Of a DNA stretch of 64,000 nt, positions 1-12,009 are shown piece by piece. The notes beneath the pieces were generated by a model. That model searched no databases. It was not told the origin of the DNA and saw only the letters and a list, made by a program, of their open reading frames with translations. Both the position numbers and the translations under genes were made by a program. Every line of letters starts with the position of its first letter. Position 1 is the stretch's first letter. Source of the DNA: Schistosoma mansoni (Eukaryota > Platyhelminthes > Trematoda > Strigeidida > Schistosomatidae); assembly GCF_000237925.1 (NCBI RefSeq), contig NC_031496.1, positions 15,078,589 to 15,142,588 of the forward strand, in the 5' to 3' direction.

Positions 1-3000
1 CCAACTAAATAAGTTAATAAAGAAATCAACTTGTTTCTATGCAAATCATCACTTCAAGTATTATTACAAATCATTACTGATTCACACCTATTTTTTAAAA
101 AAAAATTGAAATCAGAAAGAAATAAAAGTAGGGTACAAGAAATTGCGAGTTACATTTTTCTTGTTTTTTTTACACTTCAATGTACAGTAAGTGAAACCAC
201 TTTGAAAAGAATAGTGAAATGGTTGAAGTGTTTTTTTACTACAAATATGATTTCATAGAACAATGATACATGAATAATGGATATTATGATTTCTGAAATA
301 ATACAAAGAGATATTATAACTTTATATATATAACATGTGTAAAAGGTTTATGTTAGAAACAAAAGTCGATTAAAGTTTTTGTTACTACGACTTTATTGTT
401 CCAGAAAATAAAATTGCAAAAGTTTTTTTATATTTTTAATATCATCCCTATTGTTTTATAGTTTTAACTTAAAGAAAATATACTTGAAAACAATAAAGGT
501 TTTTTTTGTTTGTTTGAATGATTGTTTTTTACATATCACTTTATGTAAGTGAATCATCAGTACAATGTTATTTTCGTACTATTAAAGGTTAAAATATATG
601 TGTCGAAATTAGTTAAACTTTAAGCCAAAAAGAAAAAAAATGAATCAGAATAATTATTTAATGTTTAAGAAAGACAAGAAAATTAAACAGTTTGGAACGA
701 TGAAATAGAAAACCTCAAATATTTTTTTTTAATTTAAGGGTAAAGATTAGTAATATTTACCATTGAAATATCATGTGTTCATAGTAAGCGTTCAAAAGTT
801 CTGATTGATTATTTCTTACTTTACTTGTGTTTACTGCAATCTTCTTGATGATCCTATCTATGATTTCTTATTCGGAAGTATACTGTTATATTCCTGGTTA
901 GCTTTTGGTTGATATCACGGAGACATTATATGATGATAAATATATCCCGTATTCTTATATGTGTGGCATTTCAACAGTTGCTTTGCTATTTGTAGTTTTT
1001 TTTGTGTAAAATGAATGAGTACTCTTTGAATAGCTAGTTACTTTGAACTTAAAGTATTAGACAACTAAAATGAATGACATTGATTTATATAATTTGTCAA
1101 CTTTGTAAGATTGTCAATCGTTAAACTCAGAGAAAAAATGTAATAAAACTTAAACAATTTTTCAAGTTGTGCTTATTTCATGGTGAAATGTTTGCACTGA
1201 AAACTAATCATATGCTGTTCAGGATATCAAGCAAAGTAATGTAAGGTTTCTATTATGAATTACTGACTAATAGCAATGTCATTCATTGTACTACACAAAA
1301 TTATAGAAAGATGCTTAGTGACATTTGAACTCTTTAGAACAGATGCATTTTATGACCATTTATTAAGCTTTTGACATATCACGATTCTACGAGGTAAACT
1401 GAAACAATACGGAAATGAAGTAAAAAAGTTAAAACGAAAGCAAAATTTCGCTCAATTTTGGTGATGTTTTCCCAACACATTCTTTTTAGGAGACAAAACA
1501 ATAAATGTTGTAGCACAGTAGGAAATCGATTAAGAAAGACAGATACTATGTACTATTATCTTTCGAGGACATGAGGTCATATTGAATTTCTACGGTGAAA
1601 TTTAACCCAATCTATATGTGAACTATGCATTCCGTATTATGCCAAAAGTCATAAAGTATTTCGGAAATAATGCTGACCGCTCTATTAAAAATTTATATTC
1701 AGAGGTGACGGTGAGACAGTAGTTATAGTCATGTATTTAAACGAAGAAATATGCCTGATATGACAGATTTTCTGTCAAAAATCCCATAGTATAATATCTG
1801 AACACTACTATTGTATTTCTGTCATCAATATCTTAAATGTTTGTTGTATAATACTTATTAAAGTCATCGGAATCTGTTGTCCGTTGGATTTCTGATTTAT
1901 CAACGCATACAACACTAAGATAAAACCCATTCGTATATCAAGCCTTTTGTATAAAAGAGATGAAACCAACTAAGTAATAAGTTGCTCAGAATAATTATAA
2001 CTATAACGGTCTAATTGTTCGTCATCACAATAATTTAAACTTAACAGCTTGGAAGAGATTTTTCAAAACGCTCAAGGTAAAGAAACAGTTTTGAATCGGA
2101 TAGAATCAAACAAAACGCAATTATCGAACCCAAACTTATTTTTCTATTTCACCTGAAACTGGTAAACGGAATCGATTAGCCGAAAAATTATTTAATTAAG
2201 AGAAATTATTATGTACACAATGACTCATTCATTCTTCAAATGATTCTCGTAACTGCGAATGATCTGACAAATATCGAGTGTAATCATTTATTCCTCATCG
2301 CTACCTTTATATTCCGTATACCATTAAATCAATATTAAATAATAATCCATTTTATTTGTCAAAAAATAAATCGTTACTATCTTCTTGTGTCAAAAAACAA
2401 GTGAATAAACACTGGATATAAAGAAATATTAGCCCGTTGTATATTTAGACGACTTTTCGATTGGCTCAGCGTTGACCAATGGCATTTAAACAAAACTTTG
2501 ACTGTTGACTTTTATGCCTATACATATACTCAGAGATCGATAGAGACAAATTTAAACATTATTTTCATCACATGAAATATTTTCGAAATTGAGTTAACTT
2601 CATCATAGTTTGGAGATAATTAAGACTATTTAACCTAAAGAATGAAGTTGATCAGAATACGGTGTCGCTTCATGATGACTTGGATTTTAGATATTCGTCA
2701 TTGGCTAATCAATAATTTAACCATCTGTGGTAAGAATATGCTGATTATTAAATTAAGGAGTTTACTACATAATTACTAGTGGAAAACGAGTCTAATAAAA
2801 TAATGTGCTCTCAGCAAGCATTATTAGAAGTAACCTGTACTGAAGATTTAGGGATGTGTATGGTGATATAAATTAAGGACAAAAAAAATCAGTAACACTT
2901 AAATTTATTAGTTGAAGAGCGAATACTACTAAATGTATAGTGGCACATTTTGGTCACCGTATCCTAAGAAAACGAACGATTTATAATATTGAATCTTTCT

Positions 3001-6000
3001 CCATGAAATAACAAAGTAATCATTATTATTAGAACTGAAGCAAATCTTAACATCGTTGGTAAAACTTATGCTAAGGCTTTATAGAAACTACATCGGACAT
3101 CTACTTAGAAGTCAAGAATATCATGAAAATAAAACATATTCACTCTCCTAAATCAACAGTAGAAAATGCAAGCAGCTAGATATTACCAAAGCATCACCTT
3201 GAACCAGTATTCACCGATAATAGTTCATAGTCGTCATATAATAATGTAAATCGCAAGAAGTTGGAATTGTGAATAATTAGGCATCAACTCAGCTATAGCC
3301 TTAAGTATTGAGGTTCCTCAGTTAATTACATGGCTAGTTCATAGGTTCTAAATACTTATGAATTTCATATAGTGATGAAATGAATTTACACTCTTGTGTG
3401 AATTTCAATAACTGTTTTCATTGAGAAAGTCAGTGATGTAAACTGTACAAGCTAAACAGTTTGGAAAAATTTACGATCTTAATTATACGAACTTATTACA
3501 AATAGTATTTTTAAGTATGCGCACAACAAACGTAAACTTCACCTGAGTCTAAAGTTATTCGGTTCTTCATTTATTTCTATTTCATATTTGATGAAATTCT
3601 GAAGACGTAAACAGAAGGATAGTATTTTTTGTATCTGAAAGAACCAATCAAAGTAACATATTCTTCAGCAGTATTATTATTATCTGATTTGTGTGCCTAA
3701 GAAAACAGTGTCCTGAATCTATATCAAACCAGTAAAATCTAGCATGTTGTTTCAACCAATATTTATTCTTGATTAAATGTGGTGAAAGTTGTCATGGATC
3801 AAATACATAACTTTCTGATAAACTCCAGAATGCAGCGTCCCATAATTTGGATGGTTTAACTTTGATGTTTTGACCGCCAATCCGGACAACATCAGCATAT
3901 ATTTTAAGTAAAAATATTCTTTTCAGTAAATGAAGGAAGGATCAGTCAGTGTAGAATGATTACTATTTTTATGAAATGTCGTTTGTTTGTGTACTTTTTA
4001 ATGCAAATTATCTGAAAAAGAAATCGCATTCAAATAAAGATGGATGCTTGATATCAAGAGACGTTTTGATAATTTAGACATTCTAAATTTTATTTGTCGA
4101 TTACGCTCATACTGCAAGTCGTGACGAAATTAAATTTTACGTAGCTGGGTCTCGAATGGGCTACAGAATCTGAGAAATGTAGTGTTAAGAGTTCACGTAT
4201 ACGTTATAATAAATCATGATAGAAGCAATAGCCAGATATTTACTCTGATTAGCGAAGTAGAAGCTGGAAGGACGAACACTTGGAAAGGTTAAACCAGTTT
4301 ACTATACCCTGCAAATCACACTGGATTTGTAAAATATGAAAACAAAACATTGGATGCTTCATTTCCACATCTTGAATTGTCTCTTACAAGCCATATCGTT
4401 CTTTCATTACTGTTGCTACCTCGACGATTTTTCTCTTTTGTCTTTCCTTCACCTTGTTTTTCTCTTCTGTCAGCAAGAATTCTACCTCTAGTTCACCATA
4501 TATACTACCTATACCTATCAGTATACATAGTACACATAATACTGCCAATAACTTAAATCACGTTTTGCTTTAACAATTATAAGCACATAATTTTATCGAG
4601 TCTGTTGCTTAACTGTAAAGATTGTTTTTATAGCTTGTTAATTTATTGTCCAGACAGAGTTGTTTTTGTTTAATAGTCTGAAATCATATGACAAGGGAGG
4701 AGAAAATTCTAAAACGTATTCATATTATTAATATTTTTAGTGTCTGAGTTACTGAATAATATTGGCCATTTTTGGATTTGGATATATAGCTAGTTGTTAA
4801 GATGAGAAAGTGTAATAAAACTTAGCTTGAATTAAAATTAGGGCAGTAATGTTGATATCTTTGAATGCTTTTACAACATCTCATTCAATGAAACGATGTC
4901 TTTATTATTATAAGGATGCTCTTCGAGCAGCTATGAGAATATTTCGACTTCTACACTGGAAATATCATGTCGATTAATTTGAAAACTAAACACTTGTAAT
5001 TCTAATTGAAAAGCCAAAAGCTGCTCCCATATCTTGTTTCAGTCAAAACGTAAATTGGGGAATCAATTGCCATTGTCAATCTGTAGTAAAGAGAAAAGCA
5101 AGTCTATAAAACCCAGTCTTTCAAGAATTTTGAATACTGAATGCACGGTTACGGTAAAACTGTGAAAACCCGAAATATGCTATTTATGTAGACCACTGAC
5201 AAATGAATTCGTCGTTTTTCTTTCAGCTAAATGTTTCGTTTAATAGAAAATACATGTCTGAGATTAAAAATAATTGTTATGGTGACCACAACATTTAAGA
5301 TAACTGATAAGTTTCAATGAATTCCAAGTTATTTAAAACACTAAGTAATTATGTGGTGGTTCTAATTTTACCAAGGATATTCATGTTATATGATTTTTCT
5401 AGTTCATTCGATAGAGATCGTGTTTTTGAAATAACCTCATCAGAATATCTAAAAATGTAATAGTTTATAAGTTTTAGCTACATTTCTCTATGGAACTATC
5501 ATTTGTTAACATTTTTTAATCTTCAGATGAAGCCTTTTCAATAATTGTTTCTTTGACTTATGAAAGATTTTGTTTAAATTCAACAAAGGTAAAGAAAGTT
5601 TTAAGAAAATACTGATGAAAAAAGTACACAACGATTGTAGAAAAGTAAATTTACGAGTTTCTAAAACAAACAGATCACAGTATACTGATAAAATCTTATT
5701 GATCAATGTAAGACAGTCATTGTTCGATATGAATAACGAAACCCAACATATGTTTGCATTAAATGAAATATGACTGCATGGTATATATAGATAAAATGTT
5801 TCTTTAACATATTTATATGGGTAATTACTTAGATGTATTGTATGTCTAATTAAATGTTTAAATTAAATTTTTATACACATAAGTTTTTAAATATGTGCAT
5901 AGCATACTATTCAGGCTCAGTACATTCAAGCTGTAAGTACATACTTTCCTTCAAGATGATAATTTGTTCAACAGATTACCTCATAAAATAAAATAAACTG

Positions 6001-6551
6001 TAATTACCAATATATCAAATAGTCCACTACACTTGTGGATAGACTTTAAGTATATTATATATTATGTCGAAAATAAGGCGACATATTTATGTTTACAGAT
6101 GATTAGTTAACACCAAATGTAATATAAATGATCCTTTTATATATTTATTTATTTTCTTTTTCACCAATGTATGCCCAATGTCAAGCTGGTTATCCAGACG
6201 AATATATAAATTTGTTGTCACCACATTAAATTAAAAAAAGGAATCTTTCATGATGTTTTAGTCTTACCCCCCCTCCAAAAAAAATGAAAATATTTTTTAT
6301 TATTTTAAATAAATGAACAACTTAATTACAAAATTGGAACAATTAATTCCCGTTTTTTATTATATTAGTGTAATAGATCTCAGTAGGTAAACAGTTTTAT
6401 GATACTATAAATTCCCTATAATCAAAAAGAAAAATTAAATAAATTATAAATACAGATAGGTTAACTTTTTGATCATCTCTAAGCGAAAAACTATAAGAGC
6501 TAACTAAATTTTATAATGTGTACGTTTCTTTTCAGAAAATCTAAATTTTAC
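1..6551. other. Intergenic or intronic AT-rich DNA, no gene recognised
   Basis: I see no protein family, RNA gene or clear repeat here. All open frames are under 80 codons and of biased low-complexity composition. The overlapping frames on both strands near 5.5-5.8 kb have no recognisable domain. A pyrimidine-rich stretch ending in TTCTGTCAG near 4.43-4.48 kb resembles a 3' splice site but no convincing exon follows. Confidence 0.6.
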
Positions 6552-6604
6552 GTATAAATAAATTAATATATTTTTAATATCCCAATGAGTAGAAAAATTA
6601 GATT

Positions 6605-6647
6605 TTCTGATGTTTCGTGACTCAGTGTAAACCACTTCTTCAGAGAA
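6605..6647 (-). ncRNA. Hammerhead-ribozyme-like motif, left arm
   Basis: Read on the minus strand: stem I TTCT/AGAA, core CTGAAGA, one extra A, stem II GTGGTT/AGTCAC with loop TACACTG, then GAAA, CA, TC. The extra base between the core and stem II is not canonical. The strand for helix III is only ACAT here, against ACGT in the right arm. This is a mirror copy of the motif at 7009-7051. Confidence 0.4.
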
Positions 6648-7008
6648 TAAATAACCAATAATCCAAGTTTAAATAGTACAACGGAACAACACGAATATTA
6701 GGTGCGATCAATTAAAAAACAGGTTTGAATAAATCAATGTCATGTCATTTCATTTCGGTCAAGGTGAATCATAAGCGACATGTATGTAAATTTGTGTGTG
6801 TATGTGTGCACTATTAATGATGAAAAAAGTATGACCTTTATAGTGACAAAGGATAGTGTCTAAATTGTAATGTGGTGTGAATTGTAAATAATATCAGACT
6901 AAGTGACTAGGATAGATAGTCCAAGTAGGATATAAGGTGAGGCCTTCCTTTCTATTGAGAGCAGTATGATTAAGTATTATATGGAACGCTTCAACCACTC
7001 TCTCTTTA

Positions 7009-7051
7009 TTCTCTGAAGAAGTGGCTTACACTGAGTCAAGAAACGTCAGAA
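7009..7051 (+). ncRNA. Hammerhead-ribozyme-like motif, right arm
   Basis: In order: TTCT (stem I, 5' side), CTGAAGA (matches core CUGANGA), one extra A, GTGGCT-TACACTG-AGTCAA (stem II; the last A breaks one pair that the left arm keeps), GAAA, then the self-complementary ACGT ending in the cleavage triplet GTC, then AGAA (stem I, 3' side). A stem III this short would be expected to need a second copy, as in dimeric hammerheads. Folding was judged by eye. Confidence 0.45.
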
Positions 7052-7104
7052 AATCTAATTTTTCTACTCATTAGGATATTACAAATATATTAATTTATTT
7101 ATAA

Positions 7105-7880
7105 CAATCTACTCAATGCTCAATTTATTCAAAATTATCAAATCAAAACTTGGTAATGATACCTATAGATTTTACTTAGTTTTTTTGAAAATAAAGCGAA
7201 AAATAGATAATTCTTGTGTAATAGTTGAAGTATAAAAATGTCGTGACTGGTAACATAAGACAAGAAAAATTAAAGTTATCAGCATTTAAAGTTTTATGAA
7301 AATAATTTAACATTTAAACAAAACAACTGTTCAATATATACTACTCTTTATAAATTAACCAACTGAAGTTATTCAAAAATTTAAACCAACAAGTATAATT
7401 ACTTGTGTGGAGAATAATTCAGTCAGATTTCATGTTACCTTTTGAGGTGAACAGTGCTGAATTATCTTAACTGTGAAAGTATGTTTTGACCACTGTTTGT
7501 TATACATAGATACTTTTTTAAACATACAAGATACATATAGAATTGCTCAGTTACTCTTCAAGTAATGAAAAAATATATAGGTTGGATATAACGTACTTCT
7601 ATAGTTATTGATACCAGAACTATGCGTGACAAGCCAATTTTATTGATTAACATTATTTAGTTATTAAATAATCAATATTTTGTTGTTAGGAAAAAGAAAC
7701 TGCTCTGATACGATATACATCGAAATATTAAACTAACTGTCCATAGTTTTTTCTTTTTATAGAAAAGAAAGTATGCCATGAATTTGGATTTGCGACATAT
7801 TTCATGCTTCATTTCATCAATATTTATTGGAACATAGATTGGATGAATTATGCAAATAATAAAAAAATGTTAAAAATAAT
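7105..7880. other. Flank between two repeats
   Basis: About 60 bp after the inverted-repeat element still match the related repeat at 15.69 kb in inverted orientation. The rest is unique-looking AT-rich DNA with no gene seen. Confidence 0.5.
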
Positions 7881-7916
7881 TCAACTAACTTAAAGTGTTC
7901 CAAGCAATTAGTCCCT

Positions 7917-8420
7917 TTGATAAATTTTGATAATGTAATAAGAAGACGAAGATTATCAGAACTATGTGATATAATAGCGCTATACGATATCTTAGTAATC
8001 TGTGAAAGAAAGGAAGATATAAACTGCTTATTGAATAAACTGAACAATATCCAAAACCATATCAGTCTCTCATGCAAAGAGGAGAAGAACGACCAACTTC
8101 CGTTCCTAGATATACCTTTAAGCAGACGAGAAGATGGCTCAATCAAACGATCCATTTTTCGAAAACCGACGTGGACGGGTCAATACCTTAGTTACTATAG
8201 TTATTGCCCTGTGCAATACAAACGGGGTTTTGTGAGGTGCTTATTTAACAGGCTTGATCGCATTTGCACAAACGACGCTATTGATAATGATGTCAAGTTG
8301 TTAAACAAGACATTAATGGGGAATGGTTATCCACCTAAATTTATCAATAGATGGAAAGTTCATGGCACAGTGAGACCTACTGTAGCGTTGGTGGAGAAAA
8401 AGCCTGTCTACATCACCTAA
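7917..8420 (+). pseudogene. PLE reverse transcriptase, C-terminal remnant
   Basis: An open frame of 167 codons with no natural ATG at its left edge. The first ~23 residues derive from the inverted tail copy, not from RT. From there on it reads as a PLE-type RT end: YDILVIC resembles the last part of the catalytic YVDD block, followed by a FLDI motif and the stretch RKPTWTGQYLSYYS, which is typical of the PLE/telomerase-like RT C-terminus. A full PLE protein runs to roughly 700-900 residues, so only the final part of the polymerase survives. It lies directly upstream of the GIY-YIG frame and both belong to the same element. Confidence 0.75.
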
Positions 8421-9145
8421 CCATTTAGAGGTGGTTCAAATAGCCTTTTATTGAAACAAAGGCTTAAGTCAGTCATCAACAAAACGTATTGTGCAGCGAA
8501 GGTCATAATCAAAGAAAGAACGAGGTCCATACTTCATTCAAAACCTAGACGACATGAAAACGATTGTGTCACACCCCACTGCGTTTACCAATTTAAATGT
8601 GTGTGTGGTCACACATACATAGGGAGGAGCAATCGCGATCTCAAAATTAGGGTGGGTGAACATGTACCAAAATGGTTGCAAAAACAATTAGAGTCGAATG
8701 ACCTAATAAGAGTAGAGGATAAACATTCATCATCCTCTATTGCCAAACATATAATCGAAACAGGTCATAAGATTGATCTTAACTCGGCTTTTGTTGTGTT
8801 GTTTAAATGTGTAAAAGGGCGTATACTGAGGTTTATTGAAGCCTTAGCCATACGAAAATTCAAACCCGCTTTGTGTATTCAAAAACAGTTTGTTCTCTCC
8901 TTAAACCTACCCTGGTAATATTAGCTTATTATCCAGAGTGACTAGGTGTCAAATCCTTATTATGTTTATTATTATAATCATTGTCTATTCTTAACCCTAT
9001 TTCCAGTCTAGTTGATCTTTTATTTTTATATATAAATGTTCTTAACAAGTATATGTGTGATCGGATTGTTCGAAATGTATTGCGCTAATATATCACAAAG
9101 TTCTGATAATCTTCGTCTTCTTATTACATTATCAAAATTAAAGTG
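7923..9145 (+). mobile_element. Truncated Penelope-like element (PLE)
   Basis: This is a retroelement fragment holding the end of a PLE reverse transcriptase followed by a GIY-YIG endonuclease domain, then a short 3' tail. The order RT then GIY-YIG is diagnostic of Penelope-like elements. The copy lacks most of the RT. Its left end is not RT but an inverted copy of its own 3' tail: about 60 bp at 7924-7985 match 9082-9139 in reverse complement with about two mismatches. Inverted pieces of the tail at the 5' end are a known oddity of Penelope insertions. This copy cannot encode a full protein. Confidence 0.8.
8451..8918 (+). CDS. GIY-YIG endonuclease domain of the Penelope-like element
   Basis: 155 codons. 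The GIY-YIG nuclease of PLEs nicks target DNA for insertion. Visible features: VYQFKC and VCGHTYIG correspond to the GIY and YIG blocks, with the cysteine pair before YIG that PLEs share. The basic residue follows in LKIRVGEH, with the usual downstream histidine. The metal-binding glutamate is in RFIEALAIRK. A spacer with SIAKHIIETGHKID matches the 'AKH...GH' region of the family. The domain looks complete through its stop, but it is detached from an intact RT, so on its own it is probably not a working gene. The less AT-rich codon use differs from the surrounding DNA, as expected of a transposon. Confidence 0.8.
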   Translation: MKQRLKSVINKTYCAAKVIIKERTRSILHSKPRRHENDCVTPHCVYQFKCVCGHTYIGRSNRDLKIRVGEHVPKWLQKQLESNDLIRVEDKHSSSSIAKHIIETGHKIDLNSAFVVLFKCVKGRILRFIEALAIRKFKPALCIQKQFVLSLNLPW

Positions 9146-9955
9146 TTTCATTTTGAATTGATTGTTTTCTCAACTAGCAAATTGAACTATTTGAAAATAT
9201 TCATTGTCTTTATCAGCTTAACCTATATTTACGAAGTTTAGTGTTCACTAGATTTCTATCATATTTCAAAAGTATACATCATTTATATGTTCTGCTTCAT
9301 TAAATACAATTGTGAAAAAAAGGCTTTTCTTTCTATGCAAAAATCTCTAAATTCAATATTTAACATACTAGATTAACAAAAGTCGACAAATGATAAAACA
9401 AAATGCGGAATAAACTCTTTTTTGGTCGGCTTATGGATAAAAGGAAAGAGTTATTTATCCATTGAACAGCCGTTCAGATATTGAGTTCAATCCATATATA
9501 GATATATTAGGCGTACAAATGCATGTAATAAAAACAGTATGTGTAGAGGGACAATTAGTAAGAACTTAATGAGGCAAAAAGTAAAAAAAACAAAATAACA
9601 ATTCATCCAAAGACTGTTCGCTCATGAATCATTTGTAACTGATGATAAAGCCTTTTATGATAACAAAATATAATATAAAGGAAAATACCATTGAAAAATA
9701 GTGTGATTATCATTGTACTAAAGTATATACGTCTTATTATTTTCAAGATATCTGAGATTGAATAAAACTCTTAAATAAATTCAAACAATAAGAACATTAC
9801 AGTTAGTGTTAAAAAGGATAAACGTAGTAGTATCTTAGATTTCAATCAGCCATAGCAGAATTTGTAAAGCATCTGGTTATCTGTATATACTTTACTGGAC
9901 TTATATACTTTTCACTATTCATACTGTAGACTGATCTTAGCTGGATAACCAGCGA
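9146..9955. other. No gene or repeat recognised
   Basis: AT-rich DNA following the PLE tail. Nothing supportable is seen. Confidence 0.5.
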
Positions 9956-9959
9956 AACA

Positions 9960-10115
9960 AAGAAGCTGTTTCATTATAGTATGAGACTCTCTTCCAATAT
10001 GCATCCGCGATCTTAATAGAGATAGAATACAACAGCTTCGTTCTCACCACAAGCGTTTACCTTAGAGACTACTGACCAGACATCGAATCGTTAACGTGTT
10101 TAAGTGCAACGAGTG
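9960..10115 (-). mobile_element. Decayed tRNA-headed hammerhead SINE
   Basis: The minus strand can be aligned by eye to the SINE family seen at 23.5 and 42.7 kb. The former hammerhead (about 9970-10010), the tRNA-like head (about 10045-10085) and the start of the body follow in the right order. Many substitutions make this an old copy, and no ribozyme core survives. Confidence 0.45.
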
Positions 10116-11115
10116 TGCCATATTGCACAACCAAGTTCGATTGCCTGTGATGGATGATTGTCAAACAAATGGCATGACTGAACCTCGCTACTCTTAGCTG
10201 AACACTTAAACATCAGGACTTTCATCTTGTAACTGGTCACTATTGAGTAAATGATAATTATTAACAAAATGATTTCGTGCAGATTGTAGTTTACAGATTT
10301 ATTAGCAAGTCGATATTCATATGGTAGTTAACTGGTAACCAATTTACAATGTACCACATGTTATCATCAATTTATCATTGCTTTCATTCTAGTATGATTT
10401 ATTACTTCTGTGAACTGCTATCCAAAAAAATAGTGAGCACATATTTAAATAAAATAAATCATTTAAATATCTACTAATATCTAGTATCTTTTATTAACCT
10501 TTTTCAACTAAATTACTTTGCATCAGTTAATACATTGTATACCAGCAAATATACTGAAAAACGTTCTTGCACGTATATTTTTCAAACTTATGTATTCTTC
10601 CTAGCGAAAAACTATCCTGACGAATGATTAAATGAATGAGTGAATGAATAAATGAAACAAAATCCTGTGGACATAAGGAAGAGATAACGTTTTTTATATT
10701 AAACTGTATATTTATGCTTCAAATATTTTACAAACTGTTATTTTTCATTTCAATATACCTTATTTTTATTAATATTTGGCACTGAGTATGGTATAGACCA
10801 ATTTAACTATTGAACAACATAACAATATGCTTTTAAAAAAGACAAATCGAATATGGGAAATAATTGTTTTCTTTTTGTTTTTTTCTGAAATAATTTTGTT
10901 TGTTTTTTCTCTTGGCATAGAATCATCAGCTTTCTTTTTTTCTCAGGAAATTAGAAAGAAGTTTATTTAAAAATCAATTTTGTTTACTGAATAATATTGA
11001 ATAAATAAATAAATAAATATTTTTGTGTGTCAAGTGTCTAGAAAAAAAAGGGAATAAAGTTTGTACAGTAAAATTATCAAACTCAAATGTTAGGAAAATA
11101 TAAACGTTAAATTAG
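10116..11115. other. No gene recognised
   Basis: AT-rich DNA with a short imperfect GAATGAAT run near 10.63 kb and an AAAT run near 11.0 kb. No coding signal is seen. Confidence 0.5.
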
Positions 11116-11524
11116 AAGGGGTTTTGTGGAGATTTAGTATTTTCATAGTTGAAAGCACGAGTCAACTGAAGCTAGAAATAATTCCTGGAGTTCTATTGAG
11201 AAGTAGTGGCCAGTGGAGTTCAAACCACGTCTGTTGTGGGATAGGAACTCACTAAAGACAAATGGTAAGACAGTTGTTCAACTTCGTAGATCGGTTGAAG
11301 TCAGACATAAACACCATCGGATGCCGGCTCAGTAGTTTATCGGTTAAGTGCTCTGGCGCGAGACTGGTAGGTCCTGGGTTTGAATCTCATCAGGAGAGAT
11401 CGTGGATGCGCACTGCTGAGGAGTCCCATAATAGGACGAAACGGCCTTCCATGGTGGTCTAGCTTCAATTAGATCATGATCTCAACTATTTAAAATTACT
11501 AAAATCTCCACGAAACCCCCTTTT
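11116..11524 (+). mobile_element. tRNA-headed hammerhead SINE with long terminal inverted repeats
   Basis: The left end (from AAGGGGTTTTGTGGAGATTT) is matched in inverted orientation by the right end (…AATCTCCACGAAACCCCCTT) over about 40 bp. Between them lie a body segment (about 11180-11320), a tRNA-like head with an A-box-like stretch (11326-11344) and a B-box-like GGGTTTGAATC (11376-11386), and a hammerhead core (11410-11446). Head and box order are those of a tRNA-derived SINE; terminal inverted repeats are not a usual SINE feature. No target-site duplication is obvious. The left inverted repeat is itself the reverse complement of the SINE 3' end, so the ends may have arisen by head-to-head joining of two SINE copies. 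Confidence 0.7.
11410..11446 (+). ncRNA. Hammerhead ribozyme core (cleavage side deleted)
   Basis: Order: GCACTG (stem I 5' strand), CTGAGGA (fits CUGANGA), GTCC-CATAATA-GGAC (stem II), GAAA, CGGCC. Other copies continue with GTC then CAGTGC, which closes stem I and supplies the cleavage triplet. In this copy about 18 bases covering that part are missing, so the catalytic core is intact but it cannot cleave itself. Confidence 0.7.
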
Positions 11525-12009
11525 GATCTTATCAAATGTTTATTAAAACACTTATAAAGCAATCATAAAATCGTACAATGATATTAATCCGTTAAATCAC
11601 AGAAATATCTTCATATTAACCATCCTTTTTTAAAAGTGAACTTGATAATTATCGAAGTTCATGTATAAAAATAAACTTTTGTTTATATAAATTACCACAT
11701 TCAGTAATCAATTGTACTGTATTCAAAATTAACAAATTATTTTCTTCAGTCTACTAATAAACCCAGATTCCCTTCTAAATTTTCATACAGTGTAGCAAAT
11801 TATTAGTACAACCAGTCTCGCAATCTTTAATTTATTTAAACTTGGTTATTAATTATTACATTGTTACCTAGCTTTCTTCAATATACATGTATCTTTAACA
11901 TCCTAGTAATGATATATTAATGGCACTTAATAATATGGTCAAAAAATGCCATTGATAAATTGTTTCAGTTTTTAACATATGCAATATTGCTAATTTAACA
12001 TATCGAAGA
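11525..12009. other. No gene recognised
   Basis: AT-rich spacer between the SINE and the LINE tail. Nothing supportable is seen. Confidence 0.5.

Larger units (their letters stand above)
6552..7104. mobile_element. Element with ~95-bp terminal inverted repeats and hammerhead-like folds
   Basis: The segment at 6552-6651 is repeated in inverted orientation at about 7005-7104, with only a few mismatches over roughly 95 bp. The roughly 350 bp between the arms has no coding potential, so the element is non-autonomous. Each arm contains a hammerhead-like motif reading outward from the centre (plus strand in the right arm, minus strand in the left). Sequence just right of 7104 (to about 7165) and a scrambled relative at about 15690-15815 belong to the same repeat. 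The class is uncertain: a MITE-like foldback, or terminal repeats of a Penelope-like element, are both possible. A truncated Penelope-like element lies only 0.8 kb downstream. Confidence 0.65.

Noticed and set aside
4430-4556. Pyrimidine tract ending TTCTGTCAG with an open frame
   Set aside because: The frame is low-complexity and hydrophobic without any motif; the tract alone is common in AT/CT-rich DNA.
11326-11390. Possible real tRNA gene
   Set aside because: A and B boxes are present but no cloverleaf acceptor pairing, and it sits in a SINE with many copies.
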